Of a DNA stretch of 36,148 nucleotides, positions 1-10,207 are shown piece after piece. The position numbers were made by a program, and so were the translations under genes. The DNA is from an uncultured Bacilli bacterium (GTDB taxonomy: Bacteria; Bacillota_I; Bacilli_A; RF39; UBA660), in assembly GCA_947630585.1 (NCBI GenBank), contig CANRIE010000108.1, positions 1-36,148 of the forward strand, written 5' to 3'. The first letter of the stretch is position 1; each line of letters starts with the position of its first letter. Below the pieces are notes generated by a model. The model was not told the DNA's origin and ran no database searches. It saw only the letters and a program-made list of their open reading frames with translations.

Positions 1-115
1 TTGGTATTTAAAAGGATTAAAAAATGCTAATCAAATTAAAGAAATGGTCTATCAAACAACCAAATTGTGTGATATAATAGACTTGTTAAATAATTTTAGG
101 GAGGAATTTAAATGA
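1..115 (+). CDS. 3' end of an upstream CDS, truncated by window edge (...WYLKGLKNANQIKEMVYQTTKLCDIIDLLNNFREEFK*)
   Basis: Open frame from base 2 to TGA at 113-115, overlapping the next gene's ATG at 112 as ATGA; family not recognised. Confidence 0.5.
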   Translation, partial: WYLKGLKNANQIKEMVYQTTKLCDIIDLLNNFREEFK

Positions 116-951
116 AACCAGTAAGTTATAAAAGAATATTTGCTTATTTAATTGATGTAATTATTATTGCTTTTGTAGGTGTTTTAATTGGATATATTGT
201 ACCTGTTTCTGATAAATATGAAGAATCAAGTGATGAATTAATGGAAGTAATTTCTGATTACACAGATAAAAAAATTGAAGAAGATGAATATATAAATAAA
301 GTAAATGATATTAGTTATACTCTTAATAAAGAAAGTGTACCTTTAAGTATTATTTCGGTTGTTTTATATACAATTTATTTTGTAGTAATACCATATTATA
401 ATAATGGTCAAACGTTTGGTAAAAAAATAATGAAATTAAAGATAGTTTCAAATAAAGGTAAAAAATTAAGTATGAATAATTATTTAATTAGAGCTTTAAT
501 TGTTGATTCAATTTTATCAAGTATAATTGGAGTAATAACAATTTTAGTTTTATCAAAAGCGAGTTATATAGAGACATATAATATAGTATCTTACGCATTT
601 ACGTGTTTATATATTATAACATTTGCAATGATATTATTTAGTAAAGATGGTAGAGGATTACATGATTATTTAGCTAGAACGAAAGTAGTCGTGGTTGATG
701 ATTTAGGTAATCCAGTACAAGAAGAAAAAGTAAAAGAAGAAAGTAAAGATGAAGAAGTTGAAGATGCTGATATTGTAGAAACTAAAGAAGTAGAAGAAAA
801 AGAAGAAACTAAGAAAGAAGTTAAGGAAGAAAGAGAAGAAAAAAAAGTAACTAAAAAAGAAACTCCAAAAAAAGTCCAAAATAAAAATACTAAGAAAAAA
901 AGTGAAACTACTAAAAAAAGTTCAACTAAAAAAACTACTAAAAAGAACTAA
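112..951 (+). CDS. RDD-family membrane protein with a long Lys/Glu-rich C-terminal tail
   Basis: Starts MKPVSYKRIFAYLIDVIIIAFVG, has GQTFGKKIMKLKIV and a DGRGLHDYLARTKVV motif typical of RDD; SD gggagg upstream. Confidence 0.8.
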   Translation: MKPVSYKRIFAYLIDVIIIAFVGVLIGYIVPVSDKYEESSDELMEVISDYTDKKIEEDEYINKVNDISYTLNKESVPLSIISVVLYTIYFVVIPYYNNGQTFGKKIMKLKIVSNKGKKLSMNNYLIRALIVDSILSSIIGVITILVLSKASYIETYNIVSYAFTCLYIITFAMILFSKDGRGLHDYLARTKVVVVDDLGNPVQEEKVKEESKDEEVEDADIVETKEVEEKEETKKEVKEEREEKKVTKKETPKKVQNKNTKKKSETTKKSSTKKTTKKN

Positions 952-976
952 TTAGCCTTGAAGTTAATTAGTTCTT
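943..976. other. Perfect 12-bp inverted repeat (AAGAACTAATTA / TAATTAGTTCTT) between RDD gene and prfB
   Basis: Direct read; stem 943-954 / 965-976, loop 955-964; no U-run follows. Confidence 0.7.
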
Positions 977-998
977 CTAATAAGAAAGGATTGATATT

Positions 999-2100
999 AT
1001 GGAATTAAATGAATTAAAAATTGAAATTAAAAAGTTACAAGACCAACAAGAAGAATTATGGGGGTTACTTTGACATTCAAAAGAAAGAGATTAGAATTAA
1101 GGAATTAGAAGATATTACTAAACAAGCAACTTTTTGGCAAGATAAAAAGAAAGTTGATGAAATTATGCTTGAATTAAATAATTTAAAAGATATTGTTTAT
1201 AATAATATTGAATTAAGAAATAAAATTCAAGATGATTTAGAACTTATAGATATATTAGAACTTGAAAGTGATAATAATGTTCAGACTAAGATTGAAAGTG
1301 ATGTTGAAAGTATTAAGGAAGAACTTAATAGTTTGAGGATGTTTACTTTGTTAAATTCTGAGTATGACAAAAATAATTGTATCTTAGAAATTCATGCGGG
1401 AGCAGGTGGGACAGAAGCTTGTGATTGGGCTAATATGTTATATAGAATGTATCAAAGATATTTAGAAAGAAAAAAATTTAAATATGAGGTTATTTCTTAT
1501 TTAGAAGGTGAAGAAGTTGGCATTAAAAGTGTTGCTTTAAAAGTAGAAGGATTATATGCTTATGGCTATTTAAAATGCGAAAAAGGAGTTCATAGATTAG
1601 TTAGATTATCGCCATTTGATGCCAATAATAAACGTCATACCTCATTTGCATCTATTGATGTAACGCCAGAATTTAATGAAGTATCAGATATTGAAATTCT
1701 TGATAAAGATTTAAAAATAGATGTTTATAGAAGTAGTGGAGCCGGAGGACAACATATAAATACAACTGATAGTGCAGTTCGAATAACCCATTTGCCAACT
1801 AAAATTGTTGTCTCATGTCAAAATCAGAGAAGTCAAATTCAAAATCGGGAAGAAGCTATGAATATGCTTAAAAGCAAACTAAAACAATTAAGTCTTGAAG
1901 AGCAAGCTAAAACTTTAAATGGAGTTAAAGGCGAAAGTTTAAATATTGAATTTGGTTCTCAGATAAGAAGCTATGTCATGCATCCTTATTCCATGGTAAA
2001 AGATCATCGAACAGGGTGTGAAACGGGAAATGTTAGTAAAATTTTAGATGGATACTTAGATGAATTTATCGAAAGTGAATTAAAAAATAATGTTAAGTAG
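999..2100 (+). CDS. prfB: Peptide chain release factor 2, expressed by programmed +1 frameshift
   Basis: ATG at 999 gives MELNELKIEIKKLQDQQEELWGLL then in-frame TGA at 1071-1073; reading continues in the +1 frame at GAC 1072 (DIQKKEIRIKELE...). Slip site GGGGG TTA CTT TGA C; GGQ motif in SSGAGGQHINTTDSAVRITH. The ORF-track start at 1021 is an artefact of the shift. Confidence 0.95.
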
Positions 2101-2135
2101 TATTTAGGTACTACTTTTTCTTTGGTGGTGATAAA

Positions 2136-2726
2136 TTGAAAATTCGAAAATATATTTATTTAGTAATAGCTTTATTTTTTGCAGCTTTAAACTTTAATAT
2201 AATATTAAAGCCTTTAAAATTAGTAGTAGGAGGAACCCAAGGTGTTGCACTTATTATAAATCATTTAATAAATATTAGACCATCCTTAATAATTTTAATA
2301 ATTAATATTATAATGCTAATTTTAAGTTTTATCTTTTTGCGTCATGAAACAACTTATGGAACAATTATAGCAACATTTATATATCCATTGTTAGTTAGAT
2401 TAACTAGTAATATTCCTTCTTTAAATTTTAATAATACATTTAACATTATTTTAGTTATTATAGCTGGAATTGTCTGTGGAATTACAGGAGGGATAATATA
2501 TAAATTGGGATTTTCTAATGGAGGAATTAGTATTATACCTTTATTAACTAATAAATATTTCCATATAAAAATTTATATTACAACATTTATTATGAATTTA
2601 ATAATAGTTATACTTGGATGTTTCTATTTTGGTATTATAAAAACAATTTATTCTATTATAGTTATTATATTACAAAGTTTTTTGATAAAAAAGGTGTTAA
2701 AAATTAGTAAAAAAATACATAATTAA
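2136..2726 (+). CDS. YitT/DUF161-like multi-pass membrane protein, short form without the C-terminal DUF2179 domain
   Basis: NIILKPLKLVVGGTQGVALIINHL and TGGIIYKLGFSNGGISIIPLL motifs; TTG start. Confidence 0.7.
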   Translation: MKIRKYIYLVIALFFAALNFNIILKPLKLVVGGTQGVALIINHLINIRPSLIILIINIIMLILSFIFLRHETTYGTIIATFIYPLLVRLTSNIPSLNFNNTFNIILVIIAGIVCGITGGIIYKLGFSNGGISIIPLLTNKYFHIKIYITTFIMNLIIVILGCFYFGIIKTIYSIIVIILQSFLIKKVLKISKKIHN

Positions 2727-2830
2727 AATTATGAATAATAGAATTAATATGGAGAATAAATGAAAAAAAAGAATTTGTGTGAGCAAATTAATACAAAGTG
2801 TAAAAATGTTATAAAAAATGCAAATAATTC

Positions 2831-2859
2831 TTGCTTTTTAGAATGTAATACGTTATAAT
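2831..2859 (+). promoter_or_regulatory. Sigma-70-type promoter TTGCTT-17-TATAAT
   Basis: Hexamers at 2831-2836 and 2854-2859, 17-bp spacing, upstream of the surface-protein/sortase operon. Confidence 0.65.
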
Positions 2860-2881
2860 TTAAGTCGAGAGGAGAAATAGT

Positions 2882-3412
2882 ATGAAAAAAATAGTAATGA
2901 TGTTATTAGCTGTTGCATTAGTTTTTTCTGGTGTAAGACCTGTTAGTGCTTTAACTGAAAGAGAAGTACTAGACAAATTAGAAAAATCTTATACAATCAA
3001 TGGACAAGTATTTCAAATTTCACCAGCATTAAAGAAAATTGCTGAAGATTATGCAGCAAAATATGTTATTTCTGATGATGATTTAAAAGTTCTTGATGAA
3101 AAAATTGATGAAGCAATTAAAATCGTTAAAGATGCAAAAGTAACTAAAATCGAAGATTTATCTGCAGCTGCAAAGAAAGAATTAAAAGATTTAGTTGCTG
3201 ATGTAAAAGCAAATACATCTATTAATGTTACATATGAAGATGGTACATTAGTTGTTTATACTCCTGAAGGAGAAGTATTTGAAAAAGTTACTAGTCTTGT
3301 TAAACAAACTGGAACTGAATCAAATACAATTGCTATTCTTGCTGGTGTATCATTTGTAGTTATGTTAGCAGGTGCATTTGTAGTAGTTAGAAAAGTTAGA
3401 ACTACTGACTAA
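2882..3412 (+). CDS. Secreted, helical acidic surface protein with C-terminal sorting-signal-like tail
   Basis: N-terminal signal peptide; C-terminus VKQTGTESN-TIAILAGVSFVVMLAGAFVVV-RKVR (polar motif, TM, basic tail); followed directly by a sortase. Confidence 0.75.
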   Translation: MKKIVMMLLAVALVFSGVRPVSALTEREVLDKLEKSYTINGQVFQISPALKKIAEDYAAKYVISDDDLKVLDEKIDEAIKIVKDAKVTKIEDLSAAAKKELKDLVADVKANTSINVTYEDGTLVVYTPEGEVFEKVTSLVKQTGTESNTIAILAGVSFVVMLAGAFVVVRKVRTTD

Positions 3413-4044
3413 TGAAAAAAATAAAAATTATAAAGACATTTGCTACTAACGTAGCAATTTCTTTTTTCTTTGCAGCAATTTTTGTTTTTACAACTTATAT
3501 GTTGTTTGACAAAAAGATTAATCATTATGCATCTTTAGTTAATTCTTTTGCTATTAAACAAAGTAGTAGTAAAGAAAAAAAAACAACTTATGATTTAGCA
3601 AGTAAATCGTTAATAAATAGACCATTATATGGAAAGAAATTTGCAACTTTAAAAATACCTGAAATTAATATGAGTTTATCAGTTTATCATGGAGATACCT
3701 TAGATATAATGCGTTATGGAGTTGGACATTATGGTGGTTCCTACTTTCCTGGAGAGACAGGAACAATTATATTAGCAGCTCATAATGATGTTGGATTCTT
3801 TCATGAAATTGATAGATTAGTAGAGGGAAGTAAAATAACAATTGAAGCTGACTATGGAACTTTTGAATATGAAGTCGATAGTTATAAAGTTGTTAAAGAA
3901 ACGGACCTTGATGCGTTTACAATTCAAGAAGATGAAGAAAAATTAATTATGTATACATGTTACCCAATTAGACATGGTGTTGTTGGAAGAAGAACTGAAA
4001 GATATGTTGTCTATGCTCATAGAGTAGGTGATACTAATGAGTAG
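3412..4044 (+). CDS. Sortase, class D-like
   Basis: LKIPEINMSLSVYHG, AAHND (catalytic His), LIMYTCYP (catalytic Cys), RRTERYVVYAHRV (Arg); start overlaps previous stop (TAATG). Confidence 0.85.
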   Translation: MKKIKIIKTFATNVAISFFFAAIFVFTTYMLFDKKINHYASLVNSFAIKQSSSKEKKTTYDLASKSLINRPLYGKKFATLKIPEINMSLSVYHGDTLDIMRYGVGHYGGSYFPGETGTIILAAHNDVGFFHEIDRLVEGSKITIEADYGTFEYEVDSYKVVKETDLDAFTIQEDEEKLIMYTCYPIRHGVVGRRTERYVVYAHRVGDTNE

Positions 4045-4870
4045 AAAAACTAAAAAAATAATCGGATACATATTAGGGTTTATTTTAACAATCTTATTAG
4101 TTGCTTTTATTACTCTAGCAATTATTAAAGTTAATGTTTTTAATGTTAAGAATATTAAAAAAGATTTTGAAAAGAATAATTATTATTCACTTGTTTATAC
4201 AAAAGTTTTAGAAAATATGCAAGATTATATGAGATCATCTGGTTTAGATAAAGAAATACTAGATGGATTATTTACAGAAGATGATATAAGAAGAGATGTT
4301 AATAAATATCTTGATAAATTATATCTTGATAGTGCTATTGAATTTGATGAAAATTCTTTAAAAGAAAAACTAGCTAAGAATATTGAAGATTCTCTTGCTA
4401 AACAAAACTTACAAGTTACAGATAAAAATGCCATTGATGAGTTTGTTACAGAAATGGTAAAAATATACAAAGTCGAAACTAATCTATATAATATAGTTGA
4501 TAATTTTACTAATTATGTTCAAAAAGGTGATAATGTTATCAATATGGCTTTAATTGGATTAATGATTGTATGTATAGTACTTTTAATAACAATAATTCTA
4601 ATGAAAGTTCATTGTCTTGGAACAATTACTTTTGGAGTTGGATTAATATTAGCATTTATTAGATTTGTAATATATGAGAAGATTGATTTTAAAAATATAC
4701 TTATTTTATCAAAAGAGTTTTCAAAAGTATTAACTAGTATCTTAACTAATATTGCTAATAATCTAGCCATCTTTGCAATTTTATTTTTGGTAGTAGGATT
4801 AATAATAGCAATTATAGAAGCAATTATGAGAGCTAAAAGGCATGCACGGTATAAAAAAGTTCATGAATAG
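4037..4870 (+). CDS. Membrane protein of unknown function in the sortase operon
   Basis: N-terminal TM, ~130 aa probably exported helical segment, several C-terminal TMs; ATG 4037 overlaps the sortase stop (ATGAGTAG); ORF-track start 4028 less likely. Confidence 0.7.
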   Translation: MSRKTKKIIGYILGFILTILLVAFITLAIIKVNVFNVKNIKKDFEKNNYYSLVYTKVLENMQDYMRSSGLDKEILDGLFTEDDIRRDVNKYLDKLYLDSAIEFDENSLKEKLAKNIEDSLAKQNLQVTDKNAIDEFVTEMVKIYKVETNLYNIVDNFTNYVQKGDNVINMALIGLMIVCIVLLITIILMKVHCLGTITFGVGLILAFIRFVIYEKIDFKNILILSKEFSKVLTSILTNIANNLAIFAILFLVVGLIIAIIEAIMRAKRHARYKKVHE

Positions 4871-4903
4871 AAAGGGAAAAATGTTAAATTCCTTTTTTTT
4901 TCT
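4870..4903 (+). terminator. Probable intrinsic terminator after the sortase operon
   Basis: aaagggaa...ttcctttttttttc. Confidence 0.55.
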
Positions 4904-4959
4904 ATGTAAAAAATATTATTTTTGTGCTATAATAGTTTAGATTTTTAAAGAGGTGGAGT

Positions 4960-7770
4960 ATGGATAAAATTGTGATTAAAGGGGCTCGCGAAAACAATTT
5001 AAAAAATATTGATTTAGAGTTACCTAAAAATAAATTAATAGTTATGACAGGATTATCAGGAAGTGGAAAAAGTAGTTTAGCTTTTGATACTATTTATGCC
5101 GAAGGAGAAAGACGTTATGTTGAAAGTTTGTCAGCTTATGCTAGACAATTTTTAGGAGGTTCTGAAAAACCTGATGTTGATAGTATTGAAGGATTATCAC
5201 CAAGTATTTCAATTGACCAAAAAACAACAAGTAAGAATCCTCGGTCAACTGTTGGGACTGTTACGGAGATTTATGATTATTTAAGACTTATGTTTGCAAG
5301 AATTGGAGTTCCATATTGTCCTAATCATCATATTCCAATTACTAGTCAATCAGTTGAAGAAATTGTAAATAAAGTTGAAGAGTTTCAAGAAGGCACGAAA
5401 ATAATTATATTAGCTCCCGTTGTTGATAGTGAAAAAGGAACGCATAAAGATACCTTAGAAAATTTAAGACGAGAAGGATACATTAGGGTTCGTATTAATG
5501 GTGAAATGTATGATTTATCAGAAGAAATTAATCTTGAAAAAAATAAAAAAGATAAAATTGATGTTGTTGTAGATAGAATTGTTATTAAAGATGGAGTTAG
5601 AAGTCGTCTTTATGAATCAATTGAAACAGCAACTAATCTTGCAAATGGTAAAGTCTTAATTAATATTGTTGGTGGGGAAGAAATATTATTTTCAACAACT
5701 TATGCTTGTCCTTATTGTAATTATTCAATTCCAACTTTAGAACCAAGAATGTTTAGTTTCAATGCCCCATTTGGAGCTTGTCCCGAATGTAAAGGGTTAG
5801 GAGTAAAATTAAAAATAGATGAGGCGTTAGTAATTCCTGATGCTACTTTAAGTTTAAATAATAAATGTATTAAGACTTTGAATGATGACCAAGATTCAAT
5901 TGAATATAAAAGATTAAAAGCTGTCTGTGATTATTATAAAATTGATATGGATAAACCATTTAATAAATTAAGCAAGAAAAATCAAGATATTATTCTTTAT
6001 GGTTCACCTGATATTTTAACTTTTAATATTACAAGTAGAAGTGGCAATGTAACTAAAAATAAAGATTATTTTGAAGGAGTTATCAATAATCTTGAAAGAC
6101 GTTATATGGAAACATCAAGTGAATGGATCAGAGATTGGCTAGAGCAATACATGATTGAACTTCCTTGTGAAGTTTGTCATGGGGCAAGACTTAATGATAG
6201 TGTTTTAAATGTAAAAGTTCAAGATAAAAATATCTATGAAGTTACTTGCATGTCAATTAAAGAAGCCATAAATTGGTTTAATAATTTAAAATTAAGTGAA
6301 GAACAAAAGAAAATTTCTGAGTTAATTATTAAAGAAATAATAAATAGACTTACGTTTTTAAAAAATGTTGGACTTGAATATTTGACAATGTCTAGAATGA
6401 GTGGAACTTTATCAGGAGGAGAAGCTCAAAGAATTAGATTAGCAACCCAAATTGGATCAAGATTAACGGGAGTTTTATATGTCTTAGATGAACCTAGTAT
6501 TGGACTTCATCAAAAGGATAATGAGAAATTAATAAACTCTTTACTTGAAATGCGTGATTTAGGAAATACTTTAATTGTTGTTGAACATGATACAGATACA
6601 ATGCTTGCAAGTGATTACTTAGTTGATATTGGGCCTGGGGCTGGAGAAGCCGGAGGGTATGTTGTTGCAGCAGGAACTCCAGAAGAAGTTATGAAAAATG
6701 AAAAAAGTATTACAGGTCGTTATTTAAGTGGCAAAGAATGTATCGAGGTTCCTAAAAAGAGACGAAAAGGAAATAGTAAGTTCATTGAAATAAAGGGAGC
6801 TTGTGAAAATAATTTACAAAATATTGATGTTAAAATTCCCCTTGGAACATTTACTTGTGTAACAGGAGTATCAGGAAGTGGCAAGAGTAGTTTAGTAATG
6901 CAAATTTTAGCTAATGCTTGTATGAGTTATATTTATAAATCTAAAGTTAAACCTGGTCGTCATCAAAAAATAGTAGGACTTAATAATTTAGATAAAGTCG
7001 TTATTATAACTCAGAATCCAATTGGAAGAACTCCAAGAAGTAATCCAGCAACTTACACCGGAGTCTTTGACGATATAAGAGATTTATTTACGAATACCAA
7101 GGAAGCCAAGATGCTAGGGTATGGCAAGAATAGATTTTCCTTTAATGTTAAAGGTGGAAGATGCGAGGCTTGCAGGGGAGACGGAGTTAAGAAAATTGAA
7201 ATGCATTTTTTACCAGACGTGTATATTCCTTGTGAAGTATGTCATGGAACACGTTACAATAGTGAAACGTTATCAATCAAATACAAAGATAAAAACATTG
7301 CAGAAGTTCTTGATATGCGAGTAACAGAAGCCTTAGAATTCTTTGAGAATTTTCCAAAGATTAAAAATAAACTTCAAGTTATGGAAGATGTTGGGCTTGG
7401 TTATGTTAAATTAGGTCAAAGTGCAACAACCTTATCTGGAGGAGAGGCAGGCCGAGTTAAACTTTCTAAAGAACTTCAAAAGAAAGCAACTGGTAAAACT
7501 TTATTTATCCTTGATGAACCAACAACAGGACTTCATATGGCAGATATTAAAAGATTACTAGCTATTTTAAATCGGATTGTTGAAAATGGAGATACCGTTT
7601 TAGTAATTGAACATAATCTTGATGTTATAAAATCAGCTGATTATATAATTGATTTAGGACCTGATGGAGGAGAAGGAGGAGGAACAGTTGTTGCAACGGG
7701 AACTCCAGAAGAAGTAGCTCAAGTTAAAGAAAGTTATACAGGAGAATTCTTAAAAAAAATCTTGAATTAA
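4960..7770 (+). CDS. uvrA: Excinuclease ABC subunit A
   Basis: GLSGSGKSSLAFDTIYAEGERRYVESLSAYARQFL, two ABC signatures, CxxC zinc motifs. Confidence 0.98.
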   Translation: MDKIVIKGARENNLKNIDLELPKNKLIVMTGLSGSGKSSLAFDTIYAEGERRYVESLSAYARQFLGGSEKPDVDSIEGLSPSISIDQKTTSKNPRSTVGTVTEIYDYLRLMFARIGVPYCPNHHIPITSQSVEEIVNKVEEFQEGTKIIILAPVVDSEKGTHKDTLENLRREGYIRVRINGEMYDLSEEINLEKNKKDKIDVVVDRIVIKDGVRSRLYESIETATNLANGKVLINIVGGEEILFSTTYACPYCNYSIPTLEPRMFSFNAPFGACPECKGLGVKLKIDEALVIPDATLSLNNKCIKTLNDDQDSIEYKRLKAVCDYYKIDMDKPFNKLSKKNQDIILYGSPDILTFNITSRSGNVTKNKDYFEGVINNLERRYMETSSEWIRDWLEQYMIELPCEVCHGARLNDSVLNVKVQDKNIYEVTCMSIKEAINWFNNLKLSEEQKKISELIIKEIINRLTFLKNVGLEYLTMSRMSGTLSGGEAQRIRLATQIGSRLTGVLYVLDEPSIGLHQKDNEKLINSLLEMRDLGNTLIVVEHDTDTMLASDYLVDIGPGAGEAGGYVVAAGTPEEVMKNEKSITGRYLSGKECIEVPKKRRKGNSKFIEIKGACENNLQNIDVKIPLGTFTCVTGVSGSGKSSLVMQILANACMSYIYKSKVKPGRHQKIVGLNNLDKVVIITQNPIGRTPRSNPATYTGVFDDIRDLFTNTKEAKMLGYGKNRFSFNVKGGRCEACRGDGVKKIEMHFLPDVYIPCEVCHGTRYNSETLSIKYKDKNIAEVLDMRVTEALEFFENFPKIKNKLQVMEDVGLGYVKLGQSATTLSGGEAGRVKLSKELQKKATGKTLFILDEPTTGLHMADIKRLLAILNRIVENGDTVLVIEHNLDVIKSADYIIDLGPDGGEGGGTVVATGTPEEVAQVKESYTGEFLKKILN

Positions 7771-7803
7771 AAAAAAGTATCCACCAACTTGGTGGATATT
7801 TTA
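7771..7803. terminator. Bidirectional terminator TATCCACC-aactt-GGTGGATA
   Basis: Stem 7778-7785 / 7791-7798 flanked by A-run and T-run between convergent genes. Confidence 0.8.
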
Positions 7804-9423
7804 GCGATGATAACCATCTTTCTTTAAAGCTGATATTAATAATCTAAGTTTTTCGTTTTCGGCTGTTAATCTTTTAATTTCTGCCATTGCTTCTTTGATA
7901 TCTGAGAAAAAAGCTTTATCTGTTTGCTGTTTTGAAGAACGCTTTTTAATTTCTTGCAAATGAGCAATATAACCACCTTCTCCATTTGTTCCAAAGACTA
8001 TATTTTCAAGAACTGAATCATAACTTGCAGGGGCATTTAAATCAAAGAAACTCTCAGGAGTTATATTTTGAACTCTATTAGCCATTTCTGTGCAAAAACT
8101 TTCAACATCTTCTGTTGGAGTGTAATCACAAATAGCTTTATAAACTTTTCTAATTGCATTAGCATCAAAATAATTTTTGGTTATATACAATTCAGATAAG
8201 AAACGTTTAGAAGTTATATCATAGATTGCCTGATTAGAAAGTGGTGGATCAAAATATTTAAATACTTTTAATATTTCATCAGATGTTAACTCTGAAAATA
8301 AAGTATGACCACTTTCATCAGGAGTTATCATGTTTAAACCTAATTTAGGAAGAAGTGTAATACGAGGATTATTATCATCAAATTTACATTTAATTATTTT
8401 TTTCAATAATTTTCTACTTGGTTCTCTATGCCTTAATTCTTGTTTTAAAATCTCTTCGTAATTATCACCAAATTTAGCTCTTAAAATACTGCTTGGTTTA
8501 TCAATATAATTATAAATAGTATCATCAGCATTAAATAAGAATAAATCATGATATTTTCTTATAAATTCTCTACCTTTTAAACTTTCATTATTATTAGAAT
8601 TAAATAGTTTAGTATTATTTAATATTGCTAAATCAGATTGAGAAACATAAATATTTCTATGTAACAAACTTTCTTGAATATTTAAAAGTTTATTTGCTTG
8701 CTCTTTAGTTAAATTACTGCAAAAAGTGGTTGGATTTTTAGAATTATAGCAAATATCCATAATTACATTCCATAATTCACTTGCTTTTTCATCGGTTATT
8801 TTATTTAAAATAATATTTACAAATTTAGTTATTAATTCATTATCTGATAAAATATAATTGGAAAATAACCATGAACTACTAGTTCGATCAAGAGTATTTA
8901 AAATATGAGTTGGTTCACTTATTATATTATGAATAGCAAGATTTAATTCATTATTTTGTTGATTAGTCATAAAAGTTCTAAATAAATAATTAAGAAGTGT
9001 TAAATTATGACCTTTAGTTGGAGAATCAAAGACAATACTATATATTCTTCTATCTCTACTATTATTTAGTAGTTTGTAAAAGGCCTCTTTATTATACATA
9101 AGAGCATAATCAATTGCACAATAACCTTCTTTAGAAGGTTTGAATAAATCAAATTTACTTAATAATTCAATATGTTTTAAAGTCTTTTTTCTAGTTGGAG
9201 GTTGAACTTTAAAATCAATTACCATTTCTTCAGTATAAATACCATTAATAAGTTGATCTACTAAATAATTATAATTATTTTTAATTGCAATCTGTAATAA
9301 ATTAAGTCCATAATAATCTTCAATTTTGGCAATATCATCAAAAGAGACTTTTAAATATCTCAAAGCATCTTTTAATTCAATTTCTCCAGTTTCAATTTTT
9401 TTAGCCAAATCATTTATATCCAT
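7801..9423 (-). CDS. Ankyrin-repeat-like protein with C-terminal coiled coil
   Basis: YGLNLLQIAIKNNYNYLVDQLI and EGYCAIDYALMYNKEAFYKLL ankyrin-like units; C-term EIKRLTAENEKLRLLISALK; start taken at MDINDL, track start is 9435. Confidence 0.55.
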   Translation of the reverse strand: MDINDLAKKIETGEIELKDALRYLKVSFDDIAKIEDYYGLNLLQIAIKNNYNYLVDQLINGIYTEEMVIDFKVQPPTRKKTLKHIELLSKFDLFKPSKEGYCAIDYALMYNKEAFYKLLNNSRDRRIYSIVFDSPTKGHNLTLLNYLFRTFMTNQQNNELNLAIHNIISEPTHILNTLDRTSSSWLFSNYILSDNELITKFVNIILNKITDEKASELWNVIMDICYNSKNPTTFCSNLTKEQANKLLNIQESLLHRNIYVSQSDLAILNNTKLFNSNNNESLKGREFIRKYHDLFLFNADDTIYNYIDKPSSILRAKFGDNYEEILKQELRHREPSRKLLKKIIKCKFDDNNPRITLLPKLGLNMITPDESGHTLFSELTSDEILKVFKYFDPPLSNQAIYDITSKRFLSELYITKNYFDANAIRKVYKAICDYTPTEDVESFCTEMANRVQNITPESFFDLNAPASYDSVLENIVFGTNGEGGYIAHLQEIKKRSSKQQTDKAFFSDIKEAMAEIKRLTAENEKLRLLISALKKDGYHR

Positions 9424-9581
9424 ATTATCCCTCACTTACTTTAGTTTAATATTATCACAATTAATAAATATTAGCAATAATATTTAAAAAAATTTAATAC
9501 TAAAAATGTAAAGTAAATTTATGAAAATTACTTTCTTTTTGAAATAAGATTTGCTATACTTCTAAAGAGGAAGTGGTTTGA

Positions 9582-10205
9582 TTGGAAAAACTTAAAGTGG
9601 CTATATTTTTATTGGTTATTTCTATTTTAGCAGCAATTTCCTTATTTGAATCTTATTTCGAAAGAGGATATATAGGTGCTTTAATAGCAGCTTTGTTTAT
9701 TTTATTATTAGTTTTTATCGTAATATATATATTATTAGATGATATACAATTTAAGAAATTTAATTTAAAAAAAGAGAGAAAAATTAAAAAATATGGTGTT
9801 ATTAAAGATGTTTTAAAAAATAATACAGTTGGAGGATATAACGTTGTTGTTAGTTATACAATAAAAAATAAAAATTATCAAACTAAAAGTGAAAGTTTAT
9901 TTTTTAATCCTCTACCACTTATTAAAGAATTTAATATAAAAGAAATACCTATTTATATTTTAGTAAATTCTAATAAAGTTTTAATTGATATTGATTATTT
10001 TAGTTACTATATGGAAGAAAAAAATAATCAAGCTAAATATTTATTTAATATATCAAATAAAAATAAAATTTATATGGGAAAAAGTATACCTATTTATTTT
10101 GAAACTCTAAATGATTTAGAATTTATACCAGTTTATATTTTACCCAATAATCCTAAAAAGTGTTATGTAGATGTTTCAGTTTTAAATAATGAAGGGGGAA
10201 TTTAA
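9582..10205 (+). CDS. Membrane protein, unknown (DUF3592-like possible)
   Basis: Two N-terminal TMs, then a soluble domain with GYNVVVSYTIKNKNYQTKSE; TTG start after gaggaag. Confidence 0.5.
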   Translation: MEKLKVAIFLLVISILAAISLFESYFERGYIGALIAALFILLLVFIVIYILLDDIQFKKFNLKKERKIKKYGVIKDVLKNNTVGGYNVVVSYTIKNKNYQTKSESLFFNPLPLIKEFNIKEIPIYILVNSNKVLIDIDYFSYYMEEKNNQAKYLFNISNKNKIYMGKSIPIYFETLNDLEFIPVYILPNNPKKCYVDVSVLNNEGGI

Positions 10206-10207
10206 TT

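Noticed and set aside
4225-4470. 81-aa reverse ORF
   Set aside because: Antisense to the sortase-operon membrane gene, low-complexity Ser/Leu content, no SD; spurious
7121-7324. 67-aa ORF inside uvrA
   Set aside because: Overlaps a conserved uvrA zinc region in another frame; spurious
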